Source of the DNA: Dryomyza anilis
Taxonomy: Eukaryota > Arthropoda > Insecta > Diptera > Dryomyzidae
DNA length: 64,000 nt
Direction: 5' to 3'
NCBI GenBank assembly: GCA_951804985.1
Contig: OX638132.1
Location: 46,006,800-46,070,799 of the forward strand
The notes under the pieces are model-generated. The model was not told where the DNA came from. It searched no databases and saw nothing but the letters and a program-made list of their open reading frames with translations. The translations under genes were made by a program, and so were the position numbers. Positions 24,564 through 35,950 of this stretch are shown piece by piece; within the stretch, counting starts at the first letter, position 1, and every line of letters starts with the position of its first letter.

Positions 24564-25383
24564 CACGCATAGTAATATATTGTTAGATCCGACAATAAAA
24601 TAACAATATGTATGTTCAAAATATATCCCATTATAATATTGTGAATTTATTGTCGGTTTTAAAAATTGTATTGTTATTTTCCAACAATAATTCGATTGTG
24701 ACTGAAAACAATCATTATTGTCATTTTTAAATAAAGTAGAATTGTCAAATTTTTAATATTTGTAAACTGTTTTTGTTGCGTATGTAGAAAACGACACAAA
24801 ATTTTTAATGTTTGTATATTTTTTATTGAATTAAAAACTATTTTAAACAAGTCCATAGGCAAGCGTTTAACACATGCACATGCCGCTCATTCTCGTCATC
24901 ATTATCCGTGACTATCTCGCCACTAAAACGGACTACATCACAGTAGCTTCCGGGCAGTGCGGCTCGAGACACTTAGCAGTTCCATAAGCATCAAGTCGCT
25001 ATGTATATGGCCTGTTGCCAACTATATGTCGATAGGCGGGTGCCAGTTCAATGTAGAAGGAGTTGTCCTGCCTGATTTTGCCAGTCGAGAATTAATGATC
25101 ATTGTTTTAGTTTCATACTTCCCTACGTATTTTGCAGAAATGGTTCACTGACCCTGTCTTAAAAATAAAAATTAGTTTCTTAAATATATTAATAACATAT
25201 CTTACATTTTGAGAAAAATCTGCATCGATTTTGTAAAAAAAAAATAGTAGTTGAAGTTTCTTTATTTTGATTTTTTATTTTGAAGTTTGCTGAGACAGAA
25301 AAAAAGTGTTGCCACTTTATTATTATATTAAATTCAAATGACAATCATTTATTGTAAATTTAAAGAATATATTTCTATGCGTG
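24564..25383 (-). mobile_element. Family J element, copy J2, with gene-like cargo
   Basis: Ends CACGCATAGTAATATATTG and ...ATATATTTCTATGCGTG, flanked by TT on both sides (24562-24563, 25384-25385). The interior at about 24870-25160 is GC-richer and gene-like on the minus strand (GSYCDVVRFSGEIVTD, NDDENERHVHVLNA). It is unrelated to the interiors of J1 and J3. I do not recognise the source gene. Confidence 0.75.
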
Positions 25384-25457
25384 TTGGAACGATATTGGCA
25401 TAAATCTAGTATAAAAATTTCACTCTTACCGAATATGCGGCGCCAAATGCTGCTTAA

Positions 25458-26776
25458 AGGTCCACTCATATCATACAGCACGTTGCGTATCATGCACGTA
25501 GCGTATCATGCACGTAGCGTATCATGTACGACAAATATTCTTCAGTACATTTTATATGAGAGTGTTCATATCATGCGTATTGGGTCCGTTCATGCACGTA
25601 TAGTTCATGCACGTATAGTATCATGCGGCAGGCATGCATTGTTGCAGAACTATAAAATATTTACTGCTTTTTCTTGTTTTTATTACAAAATTTTGAGATT
25701 GTAGTGATATTGTAGTATTTTTAAAATATTTATTTTAAGAAGACTACCCATTTTCATTAATGTCAAAAATTTAAATAAAATTAAATTTAAATAAACAATC
25801 GTCAGCAATCTCAACAAAGACGCGAAGATCAAAAAGATCAAATTGTTTGGGAGAACAATGAGACCCGCGGTGTTCTCGCTGGAATAAGTGGGTCTCCAAA
25901 TGTATTCGTCTGATGGGCAGAAACGGTGGCGCTGCGGTGCAGCTAGTAAGAGCGATGTAGCGGCTGCAACTACGAAATAAACTAGACTGTTGCCGATGTT
26001 AAAACGCACAAGATAATGTTCTAAAGCAGTTTAATACTTTAATCAGTGTATAATTATACGATAATCATTAATATGACGAATAAATTATTTTTGATAGCAC
26101 ATTTATTTAATTAATTCTTAATATATTTTAAAATGCTGCAATTAGCCTTCTGCTAAGAGTTGTAATTTAAATTTTTGTATTTGAATAGACGCCAGACAAT
26201 TGGTAACACCAGCCTGAAACTTGGCGCATTAGTTATAGGATGCAGTAGGGGGGGGGGGGGGGGGGGGGGGGCGCACTTTGTAGGGGGGTCGCATTTTGGA
26301 TTTCATGAATTTGTAGCGAATCCCAGCCAAATCACCCTTGGTTGAAACGAAGCAACGTTGCTGTTGATGTGGAGAAACGGTTTTTCCAGCTGTAACTTGT
26401 TCTCCAATTGAACACGCAACACGATACGGTTGTTTTGCATCTGTTTGGAGTCAATATTATTAGACAATGATGTATGATGAATATTCGAGGAAAGGTTAGA
26501 CTAAAAGTATATATGCCTTCTACGCAGTTTTGCTCCTAAAATATCTTGTAGAAAGTTGTGTGACTTGAAAGAATCAAAACATTTCACATGTTTTCTAATT
26601 TTAAATATGTTGACAGTTAATGAAGGGGTTTTCGTTTTATGAAAAAAGTATAAGTGGAGTTTATATTTTACAACCCTGAGTGCGTTTGCATGATGCTGAT
26701 ATGAACGCCTTTGCATGAACGTGCATGATACGCTACGTGCATGATACGCAACGTGCTGTCTGATATGAATGGACCT
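25458..26776. mobile_element. Family Q element, TTAA target (piggyBac-like)
   Basis: TTAA flanks both ends (25454-25457, 26777-26780). The inverted ends read AGGTCCAYTCATATCA, then 'gcacgttgcgtatcat' and further tandem copies of 'gcacgtagcgtatcat'. A TTAA target is typical of piggyBac. No transposase is seen in 1.3 kb. The interior holds a run of 24 G. Confidence 0.85.
26248..26271 (+). repeat. Run of 24 G
   Basis: An uninterrupted G24 tract inside element Q, in otherwise AT-rich DNA. It can form G-quadruplexes; its length may be uncertain in assembly. Confidence 0.9.
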
Positions 26777-26949
26777 TTAAGATAATCTTCCTCTCAAAAA
26801 AAATTTCGCCAAGAGTTATGGTTGTGTTCGTCCGCGATTTTTCATCATGTAATAAAATTGCGTATTTGTATATACAAAAAAAATAATTTTTATTAACATA
26901 AATAGAGATAAATATTTTTTTATAAATATTTTAATTATGTACGTAATTA

Positions 26950-27427
26950 ATAACAAACAAACAACTTTGGCGCCAAACATGTTTGATTTAAACGTGTATG
27001 TCATTGATATTTTTCTGTGTATTCGTAAACCTTGGCCACTTACATTGTATATCAGCTCATCGTGAATTTTCCGTGCAGTAGAATTCTCGGGATGACTTTC
27101 GTGTTTGGACCTGCAGTTATATATTAATTGATTGGTCTGTTTGCTTATACAAACGAAAAACAATGATCTTAGTGATTGTGCGAATGCAGTGGCGCATATG
27201 TAGTGGAGGAAAAAATGAAAATTTTCTTGTTGACATTTAATTTATCACGTCACAGGGTTACCACTGAGTAATTTTGTGTAGTGAATTTCGTCTCAAGTTT
27301 TTTTAACTTCGAAAACCAACGTTGGAATAACATACATTTATTCGGCTTGATCATGAGATCACATCAACACTGGTTGTAAAAGAAAATTCTTCAAATTTAT
27401 CGAACCTTAAACTCATTGCTTATTGGG
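26950..27427 (-). mobile_element. Family I element fragment, copy I2
   Basis: On the minus strand it starts CCCAATAAGCAATGAG at 27427 and reaches the cargo exon 1 (SKHESHPENSTARKIHDELI). It then diverges within the following intron near 27010. No second terminus is seen. Confidence 0.75.
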
Positions 27428-27544
27428 CATGCTAGTTTTTCACCGTTGCTTATAGTAAAAAGCAATCGTGTGCATATGCTATCTTGTAGCCAATTAAATT
27501 CCCCATCTAATGGTGCAGTTGTCACTTCTGGCATTTACTTCAGA

Positions 27545-27643
27545 TAGGAGCTATAGACGTTTCCATCTGAATCTTCCAGTTTCTCCAGTTTACCAAGTAG
27601 GTTTTTCAACGTTGCTGTTGGATGGAAACGTCTATAGCTCCTA
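27545..27643. repeat. Fold-back with 23-bp perfect arms
   Basis: 'taggagctatagacgtttcc' (27545-27564) is exactly inverted at 27624-27643. The arms are 23 bp and the loop 53 bp. Element E1 starts directly at the final TA. Confidence 0.85.
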
Positions 27644-27675
27644 CACTCAGAAGAAAATGTCCCATTAAGTACTTA

Positions 27676-28627
27676 CACCCAGGGAAAAAACATTGTAAAT
27701 CCGTTAGGATTCATAGTAAATATGTTATACATCTTAACGATATAAAGTCAAATTTAGTTATAGTAAAAACATAATTTTTCATAGTCACAAATTTACTATG
27801 TTTAATATGAATTTATTATGTGTAATAATGTTTTTTTGTTTACAATCTGCTGCATATAAATTTACTATGATTGTTAACTTATTTACTTTAAAAGCCAATT
27901 AATGGAAAGACTGACATTTCAAATTATTTCGTATATATGTATTTATTATATTTAAATAAAAAAAATCATATTAATTAGCGCCTCCTACATTGTGGCGCAG
28001 TCTCGCACAACTTTGTGACTGCGCTGTATCAGCCGCAAACGCAGCAGAACGGTTCTTCGCTCATGTGCACTGTTCACGGACTTGGAGCGTCAAACGACCG
28101 CAAGGGCCGCCAGCAACCCAGTTCAGCATTAAATATCCACGAGGAATTATTGCATATGTTTGCTATAATTATCCAACTCCATGTTTAAAGGCGCAGACAC
28201 TGAGCAAATTAGACAGGTGATTCCGCTGCATTTCAAGGACCAAAAATGCAGGACAAAAATGCCGATATCGCCTCCTATGAGTGCAAATCGGTGGCGCAGA
28301 GCAATAATAAAATTCGCTACGTGCTGCTGCATGTTTTACAAATAACAACTGCTACAACAAGTAATAATTAATTATAAATATTGAATTAAAATTGTGATAG
28401 TATACCCGCAGTCTACCGCCGCTGTTGAAAATTGATGTATAAAAATGATTGAAAATTTGCTCTGTGGCAGTCGAAAGAGATTTGATACACAATTTATTAT
28501 AAATATTAATGATCAATCCAATTCATAGTAAATATACCGTAAATGTTAACAAGTCATAAACTTTTATTGTTCGTACTAAAAGCATATGAAACGTAGTATA
28601 ATTTTCGACATACTTTTTCCCTGGGTG
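27676..28627 (+). mobile_element. Family F element with gene-like cargo
   Basis: Ends CACCCAGGGAAAAAAC and CTTTTTCCCTGGGTG with TA on both sides. The interior at about 27980-28340 on the plus strand is gene-like with frame changes (KGADTEQIRQVIPLHFKDQK, then NADIASYECKSVAQSNNKIR, then YVLLHVLQ). This reads like one protein broken by an indel. Source not recognised. Confidence 0.8.
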
Positions 28628-28698
28628 TAATGGTACAACCATTGATCTTATGGTTCATGTATTAACAGTTTTTTTCTTTTTAAATCAAACATTTTCTA

Positions 28699-29321
28699 CA
28701 CTCTCAGAAATATATTGTCATTTCCGACAATATTGTAACAATCTTGATGTTCAAAATAGATCTCATGATTAGATTGTCAAATTATTGTCGGTTTGACAAT
28801 TAGATTGTTATTTTAAAACGTCATTCGATTGTTTTGATAACAATCGAGATTTTCAATGAATAAAAACTAAAAAGTCACATGAGTGTTTGTTTTTTAAATG
28901 TTTAATTAGCAATAAATTAAAATTCATGAATTCGGCACATGGAGTACATTTTCTGCGAGATTTTTCCTCATGTTCCGTCAGGTACAGGAAGGGCTGCTTG
29001 CAGACATCTAGCTTTCCCATCTGCCCATTGATTAATTTATTCAGCGCCAATCCATTGGGCCCGAAAGACGTCTGTCTTGAGGAGCGTCGTAGGTGGTGCC
29101 TCCCGCATCTAAACAAAATTAAAAAAGTTGCAATATTCAATTAATAATAAAATTATTAAATTATTACTTACATTTTGTTTGATTTTTCAAATTTTTAAAG
29201 TAAACAACAAAATAAATGTGACATGTTTTTGAATGCCTGAAGATAGAGGTGCCATCTAATCACTGAATAATGAAACGACAATCTCATATTGTTAAAAAGC
29301 AACAATATATTTTTGAGAGTG
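28699..29321 (-). mobile_element. Family G element, copy G1, with gene-like cargo
   Basis: Ends CACTCTCAGAAATATATTG and ...AATATATTTTTGAGAGTG with TA on both sides. Minus-strand cargo at 28925-29110 contains NKLINGQMGKLDVCKQPFLY, also found in G2. The G1 cargo has lost about 40 bp relative to G2. Source not recognised. Confidence 0.82.
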
Positions 29322-29957
29322 TAATTAATTTGACAGTATTCGAAAAATTCAGTACCATAAATTTAAATTTTTCAATAATTTTATTTTTAGTAGAATAAAT
29401 ACTATTGTTTTAATGGTTTCCTCCTATAATAATAACCGGTATAAAACACATAAATACGAATATAAACATATTCGTTTTCTACGTCATTCTGGTGTTTGTT
29501 CAAAATGGTCGCATGCTTCTTTTGCAATAATCGTCATTATTAAACGCGACATTGGTAAGGTCCCAATGAATTTAATATAAATACAATATATTTAACCTTT
29601 TTTTAATTATTACAACAAATAAATAATATATCGAATTTCTACTGTGTCAACGTACTCAAAAATAAATGCAGACTAAAGTATAACAATCAATTATTGGAAA
29701 CAGAAACCAACATCAGCTGTGTTATGCAAAGAGAAGTTTCTTTTCATATGTCTGATTTTTAAATTTCGACATTTAAATAAAATAAATTATACAATGAAAT
29801 AACTAAAATCCATTTTCGTTTTAATAAAATACTATGGAAATGTAATTCGACTATACTGTAAAATTAATAGTACGTATCATTAAATTTTGATAGGTTTTGC
29901 TTATTGTAATTAAAAGACTACATTATAAAATTTTAAGGTACATGTTGTATTAACATT

Positions 29958-30151
29958 TAGATGTTATAAAATAAAACAATCTATTTTTATTAAATGAAAT
30001 TTATTTTAATTTATTGAAAAAACCTAACTTTTTATTGAAAACTTATCGAATTCTAAAATTATTTAAAATTAAAAACTTAAAACTAATTTTTGTTGATACA
30101 AAAATATTTAAAAAATAACAAGTATTTTTGTAGAGTAGTTTTGGTTACATT
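29958..30151 (-). repeat. 3' LTR of the gypsy element
   Basis: Read on the minus strand it starts TGTAACCAAAACTACTC right after the polypurine tract TAGGGGGAG (complement at 30154-30162). It runs about 194 bp to the E1 flank. A 32-bp piece of the same LTR start occurs at 33552-33583. Confidence 0.7.
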
Positions 30152-30189
30152 ACTCCCCCTAGAAATTTTAATAAAACAAAAATATCTAT

Positions 30190-32990
30190 TTAAAAGAAAC
30201 CTTGCGACCTTCTCTGCAAGGAGTCCTGCCAAATTTCCTCAAGTCGTAAGTGGAATAGGAATTCTATTTAATCTTCTTGTTGTCGATGACTTCGTATTAT
30301 TCAGAGAACCTGTGGGTATTAAGTAGCTGCTTGGTACTGGAAATGTAATTCTTCGTGCGTCTTCAGAAATATCCAGATTAAATTCAAATGCAGCTTTAAC
30401 ACAATCGATAGAAACCACTTTTTCTGCACCATTTATGAGAAGAGTAAACAATTTCTCAGTGCGGCTCAGTGGTGGCTGTAACGGTTTCTTAATTTGATCA
30501 CGTCGTAGAAAAACGTGCGAACATATTCATAAGTCCTTCGAAACAAATATAGAGCGATTTGTTTTATGCACAGGAAGAACTGGTTTGAGTGCACCCATTT
30601 TTGATTTTAGGGACGTCACAAAATCTTCTGTTGGTTGTGCGTTTTGAAATTCGGAAAGCATCTCCCCTGGAAGGCGAATTAAGGTTCCGTATGTCATTTC
30701 GAATGGTGTTGAACTGATGTCTTCGCGCATGCTGGCGAGTTCAGTTGGTAGTACTTCCATCCAGTTGTTTGTGTTGTGGCAATTGATGGTGATTTTAAAT
30801 GATCGGAGCCATCTCTCGATCATTCCATTTGCGCAAGGATGATACGGTGATGTTCGAATCCGTTGTGCTCCTAGAAGTGCCGTCAGTTCTTTAAATAATT
30901 GCGACTCGAATTGACGTCCCTGGTCTGTCGAAATACGCTATAGAACGCCATAACGCGAAATCCATCCCCTGGAAAAAGCGTCATCAACAGTTGATGCTCG
31001 AATATCCTCTATTGGAAAAGCTTCCGGTTTTTGGAAAAGCTTTTGGAAAAGCTTCCGGCTTTTGGAAAAGCTTCCGGCTAACCTGAATCTATCGATGCAG
31101 TTTAGGGTGTAACTGCAACCTTTTGAAAGTGGCAATGGTCCGACTAAATTGATGTTTATATGATCGAAACGATCCGTCGTTGGAGGATACGTACCGATTT
31201 CACTGTGCGTGTGACGATACACTTTTGAGCGCTGACACATTATTTTCAGCCAAAGCATCATAGTCAATCACGCCAGGTTTTGTAATAGTTGAAATACGTG
31301 AAAGCATATCAGCAACAACGTTTTCTTCACCACTAATATGACGGATATACGTTGAAAATTGGGACAAATAGTCGAGTTGGCGAAACTGTTGAGGTGTTGC
31401 ATTGTCCAAGTTTTGCTTAAATGCGAACGTTAAAGGCTTGTGGTCAGTGAAAATTACGAATGCGCGACCCTCAAGCATATAACGATAGTACTTAACAACA
31501 GAATAGGCGGCTAACAGTTCACTGTCGTAAGTACTGTATTTTCGTTGCGTTTCATTCAACTTTTCTGAGTAGAAGCTCAAAGGCTTGCAGTCGTTAGATG
31601 TTTTTTGCTGTCGCCGATTGCATTATGAGATGCGTCCACCATAACGCAGATTGGCAATTTATCTGGGATGAACCAAAAGTGTAGCATGAGAAAGATACAA
31701 CTTACATTTTTCGAAAGCAGCGTTGGCGTCATCTGTCCACACGATTGGAGCTTTTTCATTCTTCTTGTTTCCCTTTTGATAAGCAAGACGCGGAATTTGA
31801 CTTGCTGCTACATGTGGAATGAATCTTCTATAAAAATTAATCATTGCCACGAAACGCCGAACTTCTTTAACGGTTTCGGCTTTGGACAATCGACTATCGC
31901 AGCAAATTTCTCAGGAAGCGGACGAATGTCGTCCTTCTCAACACAATGGCCAAGAAAATTAACTGCTGATTTTCCGAAATTACATTTTGCGACGTTGATG
32001 ACAATTCCGTATTCTTGAAGGCGTTCGAAAAGGTGCTGAAGATGGAGTAAATGTTGTTCTTCGTTCTCGGAAGCGACCAGTACATCGTCGAGGTAGACGA
32101 AACAGAAATAGAGACCACGCAGAACTTCATGCATGAAGCGTTCAAAGGTTTAACCTGCGTTGCACAAACCGAAACTCATGTAGTCAAACTCGAACAAACC
32201 GAATGGCGTTATTATCGCTGTTTTCGGGACATCTTTGGACGCGACTGGGATTTGATTGTAGGCACGAACCAAATCAACAGTTGAATAAATCGATTTACCT
32301 GTTAGTGGTATCGGGTACCTGGATATGTGGTATCGGCTACTTGTCGGGAATTGTTTATGAATTCAAACGACGGTAGTCACCACATGGTCGCCATTGTCCG
32401 TTTTTCTTTGTCGTCATGTCTAACGGACTTGACCAGCTACTTTTGGATGGCCGACACAATCCTTGTTCAACCATAAATTGGAACTCACGTTTAGCTATGT
32501 CAAGCTTCACCGGTGTCAAACGTCGTGCTTTTGATGTTACCGGAAGTCCTTTAGTTTCGATGACGTGCTCAACACTGTGCTTGGTTTTCTTGATTGTCGA
32601 TGCGTTCGTAATATCAGGAAAACGAGAAAGTAAATTGTGGTACTGCGTATCATTTACCAACGTTTTAATTTCTAAATAGCTCGAAACTGAACGAGTTGAC
32701 CATTTTTAAAATCAACCATCAGTCCAAAGTGCTTCAAAAAGTCAGCACCAATGATAGGATGCAATAACGATTTTCCACTGGAACGAGCGACGTAATCCGA
32801 GGGTCAGCGAAATCAATTCATCGCCGTAGGTATTGATAAGCGTGGCGTTTGCAGCGAAAATCTTATACTTATTCGACTGGCATGTACGGTTATTTTTGAG
32901 CACGACAGGTACGACGGTAATATCAGCACCTGTGTCGATGAGGAAGTGCTTGCTTACCGATTTGTAGCTAAGTCCCGATCACTTGACGCC
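30190..32990 (-). pseudogene. pol: gypsy pol remnant (protease, RT, RNase H, integrase)
   Basis: Pol processes and copies the element RNA and integrates the DNA. The protease active site D-T-G-A-D is at 32922-32936. The RT fingers segment (GLCRPSKSSWSSPLD, WRPCGDYRRLN) lies at 32355-32660. The RT active site reads Y-L-D-D (32084-32095) in FVYLDDVLVASENE. RNase H is around 31200-31790 (STYDSELLAAYSVV, FTDHKPLTFAFKQ). The integrase core is at 30938-31267 and its C-terminal part at 30527-30823. Domains are in different frames with several indels and stops, so it is dead. A short AAAAGCTTCCGGCTTTTGG repeat disrupts integrase near 31015-31078. Confidence 0.85.
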
Positions 32991-33550
32991 TCTAGAGACC
33001 GGGTTGGGAGTTCCCGAGGGAGCGTTGTTCACAAATGAACATGGCGCGCGACATTTCCGTGCGTTGTAATAGCGGTTGCGACCAGCTGAAGAATCTTGAG
33101 AGCGGGCTCTAGGGCGATTTCCAGAGCGACTTCTTGAACAGCGCGTGTGTTGATTCTGCAACTTTTGAACTGAAGCGGTTTGACGATTGAAATCCGAAAA
33201 ATCAAATGCAGGATCCGAAGTTGGTGAAAGTGCTGCAATATCGCCGATTTTATCCGTCATTTATGAAATGTTGTCTAGCGATTCCGAAGAAGGTGAGAGA
33301 ATGGATTGAGTTTGTCGTGGCACATTGTACGCAAGAACTCGTCTGTAACACCACCGTTTGCCATATTTTTCATCTCACGGAGCAACAGAAACCGAAAACT
33401 GTTCAACAAGGCGCTATTTTAGCTTCACGTACGCATCGTCTGAAGTAGTTAAAATAATATCACTTATCTGCGAAAGTAACCCTGTCTACAGTTCGGCAAT
33501 GACCACAAAATATTTTGTGCGGTCGTCAGTTATTTGGCGTAATTCGAAAA
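32979..33550 (-). pseudogene. gag: gypsy gag remnant
   Basis: The frame 33260-32979 (MTDKIGDIAALSPTSDPAFD) is the C-terminal part of the Gag polyprotein, rich in Arg/Ser (RSRSGNRPRARSQDSS). Upstream to 33550, LRQITDDRTKYFVVIAEL and DDAYVKLK...RLVEQFSVS give the Gag N-terminal part, broken by stops and frame changes. No CCHC zinc knuckle is seen. Confidence 0.7.
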
Positions 33551-33872
33551 TGACAAGTATTTTTGTAGAGTAGTTTTGGTTACAAATAGTTTCAATATTA
33601 CTGAACTAATGGGACGCATCCTATTGACCAATATAAATGGTATAAATTATTGTTTTTCTATTTTGAAATTTTTGAAAGACACAAGTATTTGTAAATATAA
33701 CTGAAAATATATACTGAAAATGACTGGTACAGATAACAACATATTTGTGAGAAGAACAAAAAGTTTAAAAAATCGCTGTTTAATAAACAAAAACATGTTT
33801 AATGCAACAATGAGACAAATTTTTATTTGTTAGTAATAAAAACAGGAATTGTTTGTGTGTACTAAGATGCCT

Positions 33873-34684
33873 CCCAACAAACATTTTTGTAAAGGTTTGC
33901 AGACTCAGATTTCTTAATAAGCTTACTAATAAAAAATTTCACAACTATTTCGTAAATGTTTTCAAATCACTTACTATATATTTGTTAATAAGCTTATTAA
34001 CAAAAGTAAACGCAATTAAAAAACAAGTGTTTGTAAAACACGTACGCTCAGATGTTGTATTTACTAACGGCAACGTAAAACATCGAAGAAAAGACAATTG
34101 TGTTAAGTTTGTGTGCAAATTTTATGCATATTTCTCATATTTAGAGAAAACATGTAAGTACGTTTAAATAATAATTAAATAATGTCTTTGAAACGTAAAC
34201 AACCCAATAAACGCAAGATAATTCGGGGAGATTCAGTGGGCAATGACTGTCAACATCACATATTTGATATGGTTGAAAATAATATTATTTCTCCGAATGA
34301 TCTTGGATGTGTATGCACACACCATCCTTAGGAACATCTGATTCGTCCGATGAATCTGATTTCCAAGATACCATTTTAATTCGCCAACAATTGGCTACTT
34401 GATGTGTTAAAAATTGTTACAAAAATTATTACATAACGATTTGTAATAAGCTTACAAAAACATTACAAAACGTTTTATATTAAGCTTACAATATTATTGC
34501 ATATAGCTTACTATTCAATATTACACATAAGCTTTCAATGTAAGCTTACAATCAATGTCCAGTTTCGTTAATCCGACAATTATTATGCAACGTTTTGTAA
34601 ACATTTCGCATGCTTATTATAAAACAAAACATTATATATTTCACCTTACAAAAAGCTTACAGAAAGATTAGAATGTTTATTGGG
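33873..34684 (+). mobile_element. Family D element, copy D2
   Basis: CCCAACAAACATT ... AATGTTTATTGGG, flanked by CT on both sides (33871-33872, 34685-34686). It is co-linear with D1 minus C1 and carries the same frame from ATG 34182 (MSLKRKQPNKRKIIRGD), ending in the same early stop near 34329. Shared damage means the two copies descend from an already broken source. Confidence 0.88.
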
Positions 34685-34762
34685 CTTCAAGACACGTCTT
34701 TACAATTTTCCATCACAGGGATCTTGCAAGATGAGGGTCTTTGTCTACATGTGACTTTATAA

Positions 34763-35634
34763 CCCAACTAGAACAAAATACGAAATGTTATCTTTGCGAC
34801 TATCGTTTTGCAGGTGACTAAAAGGTTCTTAAAAAAGTTATATATTATGCAACGTATAGATATTTCAGAAAGGTAACTTTAGAAAGTAAACAAATCGGGA
34901 TAATACCCACATAGTGGCATCTCTGAAGTTCATACTTCAAAGTTGGCATTAGTTTTTTTTGCTGCGTCATATCGTTTGCTTTTAGCGTTTTTGTGTGGAC
35001 AAAAATATCCGATTGATAGTAAAAATATTAACCGCGACGAAAAATTGCGTTTATAAATCGCTACAAAATCGGGTCTATGAAATTGAAAATGTTCCTGAGC
35101 AGTTACTTACTGCAGGCATCATTCCATCTTGTGAGGAGGTGTCTCAGGACGTGACTGTGGCAGTAACAAACAGTGCAGTTAAAATAATTTGAAATAAAAA
35201 TTCATTTAAATTTAAAACATAGCCTTTGGTTTTTCATTTTTATTGTCTATTTATTTGATATGTATAGTTCGTCATTTGATTACTTCCATCAATTTTTGGA
35301 AAATTAAACAATCGAATGACAACCTAATACATTGATAACAATTTGTTGTCATATTTTGCATTTGTATTGGTATTTAATAGGGTTAACTAAAAGTTGTATT
35401 TAAGCTATCTTGTCGGCTGTCTAGAGGACAACTTTCTGATGATGCCTTTTAATAGTTGACTTAAACATAACATTTTAGTTATCTTTTCGAGAGCTAAAAG
35501 ACAACAAAGAGGCTAAAACACAACAACGAGTCTTTCCGATACCTTTTTGATCACTTTTACGACAGCATTCGGATATCGTTAACTTTTTAAAGTTAGCATA
35601 AAGTTAGGTTTTGGGCATCGATTGTCTGGTTGGG
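34763..35634 (+). mobile_element. Family O element with gene-like cargo
   Basis: Ends CCCAACTAGAAC and, inverted, CCCAACCAGACA, flanked by AA on both sides (34761-34762, 35635-35636). The interior has a gene-like frame at 34995-35192 ending in a stop (VYEIENVPEQLLTAGIIPS, then AVTNSAVKII). It could be the C-terminus of a captured gene; I do not recognise it. Confidence 0.75.
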
Positions 35635-35697
35635 AATAAGAAGGAAAATTGACACACAATTTTTTCTCCTTATTATAAAGGCACAGGACGTACTCTA

Positions 35698-35950
35698 AAA
35701 AATATATTTATAGTACAAAATAAATTTGTTTATAGAACAAGAATAAATTTCTTTATAGAACAAAATAAATTTGTTCGTGGAACAACATAAATTTGTTCAT
35801 CTAACTTTGTTAATAGGACAAAAGTACTTTATTAAATGAACAAGACAATTTGTTAAAATAATAATTTGTTAATGAAAAATGGGAATTGTAAATATTTGTA
35901 AATAATACAAATATTTCTTGTGACCGTATATTAATAAGTATTTTGTTATT
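35698..35950. repeat. Degenerate 'aaataaatttgttcat' repeat
   Basis: Loose tandem copies of 'tagaacaaaataaatttgtt' of about 27-30 bp run from 35698 to about 35870. They lie between element O and the I3 cargo. Confidence 0.6.

Larger units (their letters stand above)
29958..33588 (-). mobile_element. Degenerate Ty3/gypsy retrotransposon inserted in E1
   Basis: Gag, protease, reverse transcriptase, RNase H and integrase remnants follow in Ty3/gypsy order on the minus strand. The element is flanked by a likely 4-bp target duplication, AACA against a mutated AATA. The CGDYRRLN sequence in the reverse transcriptase recalls the CsRn1/Mag-like side of Ty3/gypsy; that placement is tentative. The 5' side keeps only the first 32 bp of the LTR fused to gag. 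Confidence 0.85.
27644..33661 (-). mobile_element. Family E element, copy E1, interrupted three times
   Basis: Starts CACTCAGAAGAAAATG at 27644. Its body (27644-27675, 28628-28698, 29322-29957, 33589-33661) matches E3 in order. Insertions F, G1 and a gypsy element fill the gaps. The right terminus is lost after 33661. Confidence 0.85.

Noticed and set aside
27530..27643. Rho-independent terminator
   Set aside because: The hairpin has a 53-bp loop and no U-tract, and the DNA is from an insect.
32416..32679. Plus-strand frame at the gypsy element
   Set aside because: Antisense to the reverse transcriptase domain on the minus strand.
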